DNA of 64,000 nucleotides from Lachnospiraceae bacterium (GTDB lineage: Bacteria; Bacillota; Clostridia; Lachnospirales; Lachnospiraceae). Below are positions 39,457 through 47,666 of the stretch, piece by piece (position 1 is the first letter of the stretch; each line of letters begins with the position of its first letter). The stretch is from the NCBI GenBank assembly GCA_910573755.1, contig CAJTBO010000007.1, positions 1 through 64,000 on the forward strand, written 5' to 3'. A program made the position numbers and the translations under genes. The notes under the pieces are model-generated. The model worked only from the letters and a program-made list of their open reading frames with translations, was not told where the DNA came from and did no database searches.

Positions 39457-40266
39457 ATGGATCTAACTTTAAAGTCTGAATTATACAATAATATCAAATT
39501 TAACATGCAGAAGCTGATTCTGAATGTGCCGGAGCAGGATGCGTTATGGCTGAGCCGGATTTTTGCGGCAGATGAGGGGGAAGTCAGGAAGCTGCTGGGG
39601 GATTTTGAAGATACCGTGCGGCAGCAGGCGGAAGAAATCAGAAAAAGCGGGGATATTCCGCAGGTACACGGGGCGAAAACAATTGCTTTTATCGGGGATT
39701 CCATTACAAGTGACAGAGAAAGTTATTTTCATATCATCAGAAAAGTATATGAGGATGAAAAAGAACTGAGATGGATTGACGCAGCTGTATCCGGCGATAA
39801 AAGTGATGACGCGAAAATGAAATTTTATGAAAGGACAATGAATTATCATCCGGATATTGCGCATGTATTGATCGGTACGAATGATATGCGGGAGAGCGAC
39901 GACGAAAACGGGGAGAGTTGTTTAAGCCTTGGAGATTACAGGAAAAATCTGGAATACATGGTAAAAACGCTGAAAGCAAACGGCGTCAGGATCCTGCTCT
40001 CGACCATATCACCGGTGCTGAACGAAGGGATCAGAAAGCGGTTTCCAAATGATAACTGGATATATAAGGAAGCCAATATTCATGCGGTAAATAGTATGAT
40101 AGAAGAGACGGCGGTGAAGTTCGGTGTAAAGCTGAACGATATGAGACCGGTATATGGAAAATACCGTGCGGAAGAAATACTGTTTCAGGACGGTCTGCAT
40201 TTAAACGCACTGGGACAAAGACTTCTGACAGGACAGGTTCTGGCGGCGCTGGAAGAATATCTTTAA
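39457..40266 (+). CDS. SGNH/GDSL-family esterase
   Basis: A 269-residue cytoplasmic hydrolase, probably removing acyl groups from an imported sugar. The SGNH blocks are seen in order: FIGDSITS near residue 76 (nucleophile Ser), AAVSGDKSDD near residue 109 (Gly), LIGTNDMRES near residue 140 (Asn), and FQDGLHLNALG near residue 247 (Asp and His). Residues 1-65 are a helical N-terminal part typical of intracellular members. AAAAGGAGG precedes the ATG. It heads the operon with permease, ATPase and binding protein, and is directly controlled by the LacI-type operator. Confidence 0.88.
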   Translation: MDLTLKSELYNNIKFNMQKLILNVPEQDALWLSRIFAADEGEVRKLLGDFEDTVRQQAEEIRKSGDIPQVHGAKTIAFIGDSITSDRESYFHIIRKVYEDEKELRWIDAAVSGDKSDDAKMKFYERTMNYHPDIAHVLIGTNDMRESDDENGESCLSLGDYRKNLEYMVKTLKANGVRILLSTISPVLNEGIRKRFPNDNWIYKEANIHAVNSMIEETAVKFGVKLNDMRPVYGKYRAEEILFQDGLHLNALGQRLLTGQVLAALEEYL

Positions 40267-40284
40267 GAATAGGGGAGAGGGATA

Positions 40285-41247
40285 ATGGAAAACAAAAACG
40301 TGAATTTATTGAAATCGATCTTCAAGGCAAAAGAAGTGGGCATACTGCTTATTCTGATTTTACTTTCTGTTCTGATACAGATGAAAAACCCTATTTTTTT
40401 TACCTTCAATAACCTGATGGATATGGGAAGAAATACATCCTATACGCTGATCATTGCAATAGGCATGACCTTTGTGCTGATCGCAAAGGGGCTTGATCTT
40501 TCGGTGGGCTCTCTGCTGGCTATATGCGGACTGATCAGTGCGCTGGGCATGCAGGGCGGGATCCCGGTGGCTGTTTCCGTATTGCTCGGTCTTCTGGCAG
40601 GAGCTGCATTTGGGTTTTTTAATGCGTTCTGTATCGTAAAACTGAAAATACCTGCAATGATCGCAACGCTGGGAACCATGTATATGGCAAGGGGCCTTGT
40701 GCTGGTCATCACTAAAGGACAGGCTGTGTACCCGCTGCCGGACTCCTTTACCAATTTCGGAAAAGGAAGCATTCTGGGGATTCCCAATGTGGTCGTTCTG
40801 GCTGTACTGCTGGCGGTGGCTGCTCATATCGTGTTAACAAAAACAACCTATGGCAGAAAAGTGTATGCCATAGGAGGGAATGCGGAAACGGCAGGTTTTG
40901 CTGGGATTAACGTGGCGAAGATCACGGCAAGCGTCTATGTGATCAGCGGCGTGATGGCAGCTTTATCCGGTATTATGACGGCGGCAAGGATGGGCTCCGG
41001 CCAGCCCAGTGTAGGCGACGGAACGGAGATGACGGTCATCACGGCGGTTATTATCGGCGGCACAAGCTTAAACGGCGGAGCGGGTACGATGCTGGGAACG
41101 GTGCTCGGGGCGCTGCTGATGAATGTGTTATCCAGCGGTATGAATCTGGTGGGGGTGTCCGCATACTGGCAGAAGTTTGTGATGGGGCTTATCATCATTG
41201 TAGCAGTAGGGCTGGACCAGTATCAGCGCAGCAAACGCAGATCCTGA
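40285..41247 (+). CDS. Sugar ABC transporter permease (RbsC-like)
   Basis: A 320-residue inner membrane permease of the ribose/xylose class (BPD_transp_2), with about ten helices. Landmarks are NTSYTLIIAIGMTFVLIAKGLDLSVGSL (GLDLSVGS near residue 71), PAMIATLGTMYMARG near residue 130, YGRKVYAIGGNAETAGFAGIN near residue 190, and TAVIIGGTSLNGGAGTMLGTVLGAL near residue 253. These motifs couple to the RbsA-type ATPase encoded next. One permease gene is present, so the channel is probably a homodimer. The GAGAGGG site precedes the ATG by nine bases. Confidence 0.92.
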   Translation: MENKNVNLLKSIFKAKEVGILLILILLSVLIQMKNPIFFTFNNLMDMGRNTSYTLIIAIGMTFVLIAKGLDLSVGSLLAICGLISALGMQGGIPVAVSVLLGLLAGAAFGFFNAFCIVKLKIPAMIATLGTMYMARGLVLVITKGQAVYPLPDSFTNFGKGSILGIPNVVVLAVLLAVAAHIVLTKTTYGRKVYAIGGNAETAGFAGINVAKITASVYVISGVMAALSGIMTAARMGSGQPSVGDGTEMTVITAVIIGGTSLNGGAGTMLGTVLGALLMNVLSSGMNLVGVSAYWQKFVMGLIIIVAVGLDQYQRSKRRS

Positions 41248-41260
41248 CGGGGGTGTCAAT

Positions 41261-42784
41261 ATGGAAAAAGTACTTGAATTAAGAAATGTATCAAAATCCT
41301 TCGGTAAGGTTTCTGTATTCAGAAACATTGATCTGGAGTTGTACAGAGGAGAGATACTGGCTCTGGTCGGCGAAAACGGCGCGGGAAAATCGACCATGAT
41401 GAATCTGCTGGGGGGAGTTTATCCTTTCGGGCAGTACGAAGGAGATATTTATGTAAAGGAAAAAATATGCCGTTTCAGGGATGCAAATGATTCCAAAATG
41501 GCGGGGATAGAGATGATCCATCAGGAGATCAGCCTTCATACGGAACTGACAGTGGCGGAGAATGTTCTCTTGGGAAACTGGAACGGAAACCACGGTTTCA
41601 TCAAATGGAAAAATACTTATGAAGAAGCCGAAAAATATCTGAAAAAAGTCAAACTGGATATGGACCCGAAGACGATGGTCTATAACCTGAGCACCAGCCA
41701 GCAGCAGCTTTTGTCAATTGCGAAAGCGCTGGCAACGAATCCGCAGATCGTACTGTTTGACGAGCCGACATCAGCCCTTACGGAAACCGATGCAGACAAC
41801 CTGATCGAGATCATAAAGGATCTGAGTAAAAACGGGATTTCGTGTATCTACATTTCCCATAAGCTGGATGAAGTATTTGCTCTGGCGGATCGGATTTCTG
41901 TTTTAAGGGATGGCAATCTGATATCCACCTATCGGAAGGAAGAGGTAAGTGTGGACCGCATTATAGAGGATATGGTAGGCAGGAAACTGGAAGAGATGTA
42001 TCCGAAAAAAGAACTGCCTGTCGGAGCGGAAGAGCTGCGGGCGGAGGGTATTACGATCCCGCATCCTTATGTGAAGAACCGGAATCTGGTGGAAGAGGTG
42101 AGTTTTTCTATTGCGAAAGGGGAGATACTGGGATTTTCCGGTCTGGTGGGAAGCGGGCGGAGCGAAACGATGAACGCTGTTTTCGGAAGCCTGAAAAAAT
42201 CCGCCGGGACGGTTTATCTGGAAGGGAACCCGGTGAATATCCGTTCTGCCAAAGAAGCCATTAAGATGGGCATAGGCATGGTGACGGAGGACCGTAAAAA
42301 GACAGGGATCATCGCGCCGATGAATCTGCGGGAAAATATGACCATAGCCAGTCTGGATATGATTTCAAACAAAACGTTTATCAATAGAAAAAAGGAAAAG
42401 AGCATATCCGGCGAATTTTATGAGAAATTGTCGGTAAAGGCAAACGGTATTGAAGATAATATCATGAACTTATCCGGCGGTAATCAGCAGAAGATCGTAC
42501 TGTCAAAATGGCTGATGAAAGATATCAGGGTACTGATCCTGGATGAACCGACGAGGGGCGTTGACGTGGGTGCGAAGGTTGAGATCTATAATATCATAAC
42601 AGAGCTTGCGGAAAAGGGGATCGCGGTCATTATGGTATCATCGGAACTGCCGGAACTTCTGGGGATGTGCGACAGGATCATTGTGCTGAGCAGGGGCAGG
42701 GTAACAGGAAATATCAAAAGAGAGGATTTTTCTCAGGAACGTATAATGCGTGCGGCTACCGGTCTGGAGACTTATGGTATTTAG
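41261..42784 (+). CDS. Sugar ABC transporter ATPase (RbsA/MglA-like)
   Basis: A 507-residue protein with two fused ABC domains, as in RbsA, MglA and XylG. The first has Walker A GENGAGKST near residue 38, signature LSTSQQQLLSIAKAL near residue 143, and Walker B IVLFDEPTSALT near residue 166. The second has a degenerate P-loop region GLVGSGRSE near residue 293, signature LSGGNQQKIVLSKWL near residue 406 and Walker B LILDEPTRGVDVG near residue 427. It powers the import of a monosaccharide through the neighbouring permease. Start follows GGGGGTG by six bases. Confidence 0.94.
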   Translation: MEKVLELRNVSKSFGKVSVFRNIDLELYRGEILALVGENGAGKSTMMNLLGGVYPFGQYEGDIYVKEKICRFRDANDSKMAGIEMIHQEISLHTELTVAENVLLGNWNGNHGFIKWKNTYEEAEKYLKKVKLDMDPKTMVYNLSTSQQQLLSIAKALATNPQIVLFDEPTSALTETDADNLIEIIKDLSKNGISCIYISHKLDEVFALADRISVLRDGNLISTYRKEEVSVDRIIEDMVGRKLEEMYPKKELPVGAEELRAEGITIPHPYVKNRNLVEEVSFSIAKGEILGFSGLVGSGRSETMNAVFGSLKKSAGTVYLEGNPVNIRSAKEAIKMGIGMVTEDRKKTGIIAPMNLRENMTIASLDMISNKTFINRKKEKSISGEFYEKLSVKANGIEDNIMNLSGGNQQKIVLSKWLMKDIRVLILDEPTRGVDVGAKVEIYNIITELAEKGIAVIMVSSELPELLGMCDRIIVLSRGRVTGNIKREDFSQERIMRAATGLETYGI

Positions 42785-42821
42785 CGCGATATTATAAAAT
42801 AGAAAAAGGAGAGGATATACT

Positions 42822-43859
42822 ATGAAGAAAAAAGTTTTAGGAATGCTGCTGACGGGAGTTATGGTATTCTCATTAATGGGCTGCGGTTCCGCGCCTGCAG
42901 CAGAGACTTCTGCACCGGCAGAGGAAACAGAGGATGCGGCAGAGGAGGCGCCTGCGGCAGAGGAATCTGCAGGAGAGGCTTCAGCGGCAGAGGGGGAAGC
43001 GCCTTATATCATCTGGGTAAATCCGCTGGTGGGCAGTGCGGTATTTACAAGCGCTGATAACGGTATTACCGCGGCATCGGAAGATTTTGGCTTTAAGCTG
43101 AAGATCATCGGTCCCTCAGTGCTGGATGATACTCAGATGTATGAGGCAGTACAGAGCGCGATCGTAGAACAGCCTGACCTGATCGTAACAACACCTTACA
43201 ACTATTCCGCGATCCAGGGACTGTATACGGATGCACAGGAAAAGAATATTCCGATCATCAATATCAGTTCTGATTCGGAGGAGGCAGGACGTGTCAGCTT
43301 CATCGGCACGGATAATACGGCATACGGAAAACTGGCGGCAGATTATGTCAATGAGAAGATGGAAGGGGAGGCCAACGTCCTGATCATGATGGCAAACCTT
43401 GACACAAGCAACCAGTTGGAGCAGAAGACGGCTTTTGAAGAGAAATGTGCGGCGGAATATCCGGGTATCAAGGTAGTTCTGACAGATGAGGATAACGGCG
43501 ACAGCGCAACGGCTCTGCAGAGATTTGAAGACAATCTGAAAGCGCATCCGGAGATTGATACGATCTTCTGTCTGGAATCCATCGGTGGCGTGGCAGCGGC
43601 AAATGCTGTGGAAGAACTGGGCATGGAAGGGCAGATCACGATCCTGGCGATCGATGACAATGAAGATACACTGCAGTATATCAGAGACGGCAGGATCTGG
43701 GGTACAATGGCCCAGAATTTCTATAAGATGGGCTATACCGCGGGAGAGTTTGCATCGAAATATTTAAAGGGTGAAACTGTTGATTCCATTGTGGACTCGG
43801 GAACCATTCTGATTACAGAAGAAAATATTGACAGCTATACAGATGAGTTCTACAAATAG
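42822..43859 (+). CDS. Sugar ABC transporter binding lipoprotein (RbsB-like)
   Basis: A 345-residue lipoprotein that captures the sugar outside the cell. The signal peptide ends LMGC with Cys21 as lipid site. A linker of about 40 Ala/Glu/Pro residues follows, typical of clostridial binding proteins. The periplasmic-binding fold type I starts YIIWVNPLVGSAVF and includes AIVEQPDLIVTTPYNYSAI near residue 108, INISSDSEEAG, FIGTDNTAYGKLAADYV near residue 165, and ILAIDDNEDTLQYIRDG near residue 282. GGAGAGG precedes the ATG. Ligand is unknown; esterified sugars are plausible given the GDSL gene. Confidence 0.94.
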   Translation: MKKKVLGMLLTGVMVFSLMGCGSAPAAETSAPAEETEDAAEEAPAAEESAGEASAAEGEAPYIIWVNPLVGSAVFTSADNGITAASEDFGFKLKIIGPSVLDDTQMYEAVQSAIVEQPDLIVTTPYNYSAIQGLYTDAQEKNIPIINISSDSEEAGRVSFIGTDNTAYGKLAADYVNEKMEGEANVLIMMANLDTSNQLEQKTAFEEKCAAEYPGIKVVLTDEDNGDSATALQRFEDNLKAHPEIDTIFCLESIGGVAAANAVEELGMEGQITILAIDDNEDTLQYIRDGRIWGTMAQNFYKMGYTAGEFASKYLKGETVDSIVDSGTILITEENIDSYTDEFYK

Positions 43860-43885
43860 ATTTATGCCATAAGTAAGATCAGAAG

Positions 43886-43932
43886 GGAGAAAAGGGAGGT
43901 TTCTCAGGGGAGATGGCTTCCCTTTTCTTCTT
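43886..43932 (+). terminator. Terminator of the sugar transporter operon
   Basis: GAAAAGGGA and TCCCTTTTC pair over 9 bp around a 21-base loop, followed by TTCTTTGTAT. It lies about 30 bases past the binding-protein stop. Confidence 0.75.
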
Positions 43933-44045
43933 TGTATAAAGCCGTTTTTATAGAGAATGGCAGTGGTTTGGAAAAATGAAAATAAATTTATATGGGCAGG
44001 CCTGTAAACCGTAAACCGGCAGGCTGTGTAAAATGGAGTTTGGGG

Positions 44046-44903
44046 ATGAGAACGGAAAAAATTCCTTATTATGAATTTTCGGAAGGTATTTTTGAGATAG
44101 ATGAATTTGACTGTGCTTCGATTTTTGTGATCGTGGGAGAGGAGAGGGCGCTTGTTCTGGATACGGGGACCGGTATCGGGGATCTGCGCAGGGTGATTGA
44201 AAACAGGATCACCGCAAAGCCGTATGATGTTGTGCTGACGCATAATCATGTGGACCATGCAGGCGGAGCCGGTTTTTTTGACAGTGTCTGGGTGCATGAG
44301 GCGGACAGAAATTGGGACAGGAAGATTTTTCCGCCGACGCTTGAGGCGCGCAGGGAGTATGCGCGGATCGTATCAAGCCGGGAAAATAAAAATTATAGTT
44401 ATTCGCTTGATGAGGATATTATTAAGTGGTACAGGGAACCGGAGATAAAGATGATTTCTGACGGGCAGGTGTTTGATCTGGGAGGACGGAAAGTTGCATT
44501 CTATCATGTTCCGGGACATACGCGGGGGGAATGTGCGGCAATAGATGATAAGAGCAGGATCCTGTTTATCGGAGATGCCTGCAACTGCAATTATCTGCTG
44601 GGGGAAGACATCGCGGATAATTTTGAGGAAAGCGCTGATGTGGCGATAAAGGGGCTGGAGAGGATATGGGATAAAAGAGATGCTTATGATCGGATTTATA
44701 ATTCTCATCATGATTACAGAGGACTGGGATGTCCTCTGGCGGAAAATGTACTGCCTGATCTGATTGAATGCCTGAGAAGGATAAAAATGGGAATCTGTGA
44801 TTACAGGGTGGTTCCGGATATGCTTTCTTATCATAAAACAAAGAAAGTTGCGGTATATAAGAAGGTGCAGGTGACATATCTGGGCGGAGGATATCAGAAG
44901 TAA
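44046..44903 (+). CDS. MBL-fold metallo-hydrolase
   Basis: A 285-residue cytoplasmic metallo-hydrolase of the glyoxalase II-like group. The zinc site is VVLTHNHVDHAGGAGFF near residue 68, the third His is in YHVPGHTRGECAAI near residue 158, the bridging Asp in LFIGDACNCN near residue 178, and the last His in YNSHHDYRGLG near residue 220. The Trp/Asp-rich insert near residue 95 might define substrate. GGAG then TTTGGGG precedes the ATG at 44046; an upstream frame from 43992 has no ribosome site. It follows the sugar operon after its terminator and may be part of the same regulon. Confidence 0.87.
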   Translation: MRTEKIPYYEFSEGIFEIDEFDCASIFVIVGEERALVLDTGTGIGDLRRVIENRITAKPYDVVLTHNHVDHAGGAGFFDSVWVHEADRNWDRKIFPPTLEARREYARIVSSRENKNYSYSLDEDIIKWYREPEIKMISDGQVFDLGGRKVAFYHVPGHTRGECAAIDDKSRILFIGDACNCNYLLGEDIADNFEESADVAIKGLERIWDKRDAYDRIYNSHHDYRGLGCPLAENVLPDLIECLRRIKMGICDYRVVPDMLSYHKTKKVAVYKKVQVTYLGGGYQK

Positions 44904-44932
44904 ATATCAAAGAGACAGGAAAAGAGAGATTG

Positions 44933-44956
44933 TTATTTTGACAGTCTCTTTTTATA
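44933..44956 (+). terminator. Terminator after the MBL gene
   Basis: AGAGA and TCTCT arms, with further ATTGT/ACAG pairing inside, are followed by TTTTTAT. About 30 bases past the stop. Confidence 0.6.
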
Positions 44957-45098
44957 ATGGTCTAAATGTATAAAAATGAAGAAAAGTAATCGGATTAAAA
45001 TGGTTATTATTTATATGCTTTTATGTGACACCGCATTTTAATGTAAAATATTTCCAGAGGTATATCTTGAAATACGATACAAAAGACAAGGGGTTCAT

Positions 45099-45122
45099 AT
45101 GAGTGGGTTATTCGATGAATAA
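45099..45122 (+). CDS. Seven-codon leader overlapping the sigma factor start
   Basis: AAGGGG lies five bases before an ATG that reads MSGLFDE then TAA. Its TAA overlaps the ATG of the sigma factor frame (the string ATGAATAA), which lacks a ribosome site of its own. The layout suggests translation coupled through re-initiation. Confidence 0.45.
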   Translation: MSGLFDE

Positions 45123-45645
45123 AGAAGAAAAAGACAAATTTTTTAATGGACTGATGACGAAGGCTTATGATAAAGTCTACACTTTTGTCAGCAAAGGATG
45201 CAGAGATAAGGAGTTTGTAGAAGATGTGGTACAGGAAACTTTTTATGAAGCATACCGCAAGGCTGATATATTAATGGAGCATCCGAATCAGATGGGATGG
45301 TTATATAACACAGCAAAGAATAAACGGATGAAGCTGTGGGAGAAGAAAAAGGATTTCTATCTGATGGATGAGGAACACGGCGACAATGACGTGGCAGACG
45401 AGAACGAGCGCGGATATGAGGAAGTTGAACTGGCGGAAACGATCAAATCTTCTATCAGTGAGACAGAGTATGAAATGCTTCGTGATTATTATCTGAACGG
45501 ATATTCTTCTGTGGAGGTAGCAGATAAATATGGTCTGGACAGAGGCGGTATCCGTATGAGAATGACAAGGATCAAAAAGAAATTGAAAGAGGACATTGTA
45601 GTAGGCTGGTTTATTTTTCTGGTCTGCGTTTGGAGGTTTTTATGA
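45115..45645 (+). CDS. ECF-type RNA polymerase sigma factor
   Basis: A 176-residue sigma-70-family factor of the extracytoplasmic-function type. Region 2 includes KAYDKVYTFVSKGCRDKEFVEDVVQETFYEAYRKAD (landmark DVVQETFYEAY near residue 39), with the -10 recognition helix QMGWLYNTAKNKRM. Region 4 near residues 115-160 has SETEYEMLRDYYLNGYSSVEVADKYGLDRGGIRMRMTRIKKKL, including the -35 HTH. It ends in a hydrophobic tail. ATG 45115 is given, but a GTG at 45103 is also possible. The stop overlaps the anti-sigma start (ATGA), a classic coupling. It likely controls the anti-sigma and secreted-protein genes. Confidence 0.9.
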   Translation: MNKEEKDKFFNGLMTKAYDKVYTFVSKGCRDKEFVEDVVQETFYEAYRKADILMEHPNQMGWLYNTAKNKRMKLWEKKKDFYLMDEEHGDNDVADENERGYEEVELAETIKSSISETEYEMLRDYYLNGYSSVEVADKYGLDRGGIRMRMTRIKKKLKEDIVVGWFIFLVCVWRFL

Positions 45646-46568
45646 CGGGCAGGGACAGAAGTTTAGTGACGGAATTAGAGAAACGACTCATCTGGTACAG
45701 GGAAGAAGCGACCGAGGAGGAGTTTGACGCGGAGGAAGTGGATGCGATCTGTGTTATGCTGCAGAAGCTTTCGCCGGTGAAGGAAACCCGCATGAGCAGG
45801 GAGGAGGCTTATCTAAATATCATGCGGCGGGTCCGGGAAGAGGATGGTGTGGAAGAAACGGACGGAGCTGGAGAAGCCGGAGACGCGGACAGTCTGGATG
45901 GAACGAAGAAAACAGATGGGGCTGAAGGAACAGTCAGGGAATTTGAGAAAGGGGATAGGAAGAAAAGGTATTTTTTCACGAGGGGAGGGCTTCGGGCGGC
46001 AGTGTTGTTTATCGCAGTGTTTGGCGCGGCGATGCTTTCTTTGAATATGGTGACTTATGCAAGGGAGGATAAGTCGTTGTTTACTATGATTTTGGAGAGG
46101 GTTGGGGTGCTGGAGATTGTGAAGGAGGAGGTGGAAAATGTAAGTGTTGATGGTAGAGAGGAGATAGAACAATTTTATGATTCGTGGACAGAATTAGATT
46201 GTGAAATAAAGAGTAAGATAGTGGTACCAGAGTATATACCAAGTGGTTATGGATTATATGGGATAGATTATTATGATCTTGGTAATAGAAAGAAAGTAAA
46301 AGCAGATTATTATGATAAGAGTAATAGACATTTAGTGGTCACGATTACTTTGTGGGAAAATAGCGAAAAGCCATATAAAGAAATGACAATGGATGAAGAA
46401 TCATGTGTATTACTTTCGGAGTATTCTGACGAAGAGACATTATACTATCAATATGAGGATGAATATGTTTGTATGATATTTATGGAAAATAGTTTTTATC
46501 GAATTAGTGGAAATATTGTATTAGATGAGATGATAAAGATAAGAGAAGGAATAAATAATACAAAATAA
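45642..46568 (+). CDS. Membrane anti-sigma factor, DUF4367-like sensor
   Basis: A 308-residue membrane protein that should hold the upstream sigma factor. Residues 1-118 are cytoplasmic, acidic and helical, with a Gly/Glu/Asp-rich linker. One membrane helix (about 121-140, AVLFIAVFGAAMLSL) is followed by an extracellular DUF4367-type domain with IVVPEYIPSGYGLYGIDYYD and a closing IYRISG-like FYRISGNIVLDEM. Start overlaps the sigma stop. Base content changes sharply: 36 G+C of 60 at 45841-45900 but 20 of 60 at 46201-46260, so the sensor half seems to have a different origin. GGAGG precedes the ATG at 45642. Confidence 0.82.
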   Translation: MTGRDRSLVTELEKRLIWYREEATEEEFDAEEVDAICVMLQKLSPVKETRMSREEAYLNIMRRVREEDGVEETDGAGEAGDADSLDGTKKTDGAEGTVREFEKGDRKKRYFFTRGGLRAAVLFIAVFGAAMLSLNMVTYAREDKSLFTMILERVGVLEIVKEEVENVSVDGREEIEQFYDSWTELDCEIKSKIVVPEYIPSGYGLYGIDYYDLGNRKKVKADYYDKSNRHLVVTITLWENSEKPYKEMTMDEESCVLLSEYSDEETLYYQYEDEYVCMIFMENSFYRISGNIVLDEMIKIREGINNTK

Positions 46569-46654
46569 AAAGGAAGGTTTGTTACAGTTTCTTTTTGGGG
46601 GAGAATATATAAATAAAATGATTGATTATTCAGGATAAAAGAAAGAGGCAAAAC

Positions 46655-47164
46655 ATGAAAGTAAAAATGAAAAGATTACTTGCCGTTTTATGCGGAATTG
46701 TAATAATATGTAATGGTGGTATTGGGATAGTTGCTCATGCACAAGAAGAGGTTGAGAGACTTATTGTTAGTCCATATCAGAAGCTGGTGGGAGATAATAT
46801 AGGGCATGGTATTTATGATATTTCTAACAATAGAGGCGAAAAAGCAGCAATGCTGAATGATTGTACTATAGGAATTTCAGTTGGTGTTAGTGGGGTAACA
46901 GGATCAATTACAACTGGTTCGACGGTAACAGCTAGTAAAATTGGTGTGGAAAGTATTAGAGTAGAGAAATATGTAAATGGTAAATGGACTTTGGTTGGAA
47001 CTCATTCTGGAGGATCGAGAGCAAATGATAATTATTATGCAATGACAGTTTCTACTAGTTCCGCGGAAAAAGGAGTACAATATCGTATTAGTTGTACCCA
47101 TTATGCTATTTTAAATGGAGTACGCCACGAGTTGAATAATGTGACAAATGGTGTAAGTTATTAA
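46655..47164 (+). CDS. Secreted hypothetical protein
   Basis: A 169-residue exported protein with a signal peptide KRLLAVLCGIVIICNGGIGIVAHAQ (cleavage after AHA, about residue 28; landmark only). The mature part is rich in Ser, Thr, Gly and Asn, with beta-type strands: IGISVGVSGVTGSITTG, VEKYVNGKWTLVGTHSGG and YRISCTHYAI. This resembles small extracellular beta proteins seen next to ECF sigma operons; I cannot name the family. It is very AT-rich, like the second half of the anti-sigma gene, and lies 86 bases after it. AAAGAGG precedes the ATG. It is likely the sigma factor's output or signal partner. Confidence 0.72.
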   Translation: MKVKMKRLLAVLCGIVIICNGGIGIVAHAQEEVERLIVSPYQKLVGDNIGHGIYDISNNRGEKAAMLNDCTIGISVGVSGVTGSITTGSTVTASKIGVESIRVEKYVNGKWTLVGTHSGGSRANDNYYAMTVSTSSAEKGVQYRISCTHYAILNGVRHELNNVTNGVSY

Positions 47165-47278
47165 TATATAATATTTTATAGTCAAATAGATAACAATAAA
47201 CAAATTGAATAGTTATACAAACAGAATGATCAATCATTTTATTATTTATGTATTACAAAAATACTTTATAGTATCTAA

Positions 47279-47302
47279 TGCGGCGTCTTCTGACGCCGCT
47301 TC
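47279..47302 (+). terminator. Terminator after the secreted-protein gene
   Basis: GCGGCGTC and GACGCCGC pair perfectly over 8 bp around TTCT, followed by TTCTAAAT. The T tract is weak, but the stem is strong and isolated in AT-rich DNA. Confidence 0.75.
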
Positions 47303-47666
47303 TAAATAAAAGAAATACAAGATGAACCATATCAATGATTTCTATTATTCTAACAACCGTATCTATTTATCCAATCTAACCCCTGTCTATGCAAGTTTAG
47401 GTAAACAAGTAAAGGCAGGGAATTCTTTCGACAATTTTACCAAAAATCATATAACATTTCTGTGAAAAATCACTAAAAAATAAGATTGGAAAGAAAAGAT
47501 AGATGAAATTCGGAGCGTAATAAGATATGATAGTAAGAAGGCTCGAAAAGTTATGTATTTTGTTTGGGCACAGAAAGATAACTTCAGGATCATATTTTTG
47601 CATTATGCAGGATGGTTCAGGGCTGATATCAATGTAACATCAGAGATATGAAAGGATGGAATCAAC
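47303..47666. other. AT-rich intergenic stretch before iorA
   Basis: No gene is supported. A minus-strand frame (47397-47603) has no ribosome site and a low-complexity hydrophobic product. I see no strong promoter match, though AT-rich sequence directly upstream of 47640 could hold the iorA start. Confidence 0.5.

Noticed and set aside
47397-47603. Minus-strand 68-codon hydrophobic frame
   Set aside because: Lies in AT-rich intergenic DNA, has no ribosome site or promoter, and no similarity to small membrane peptides seen elsewhere in the window.
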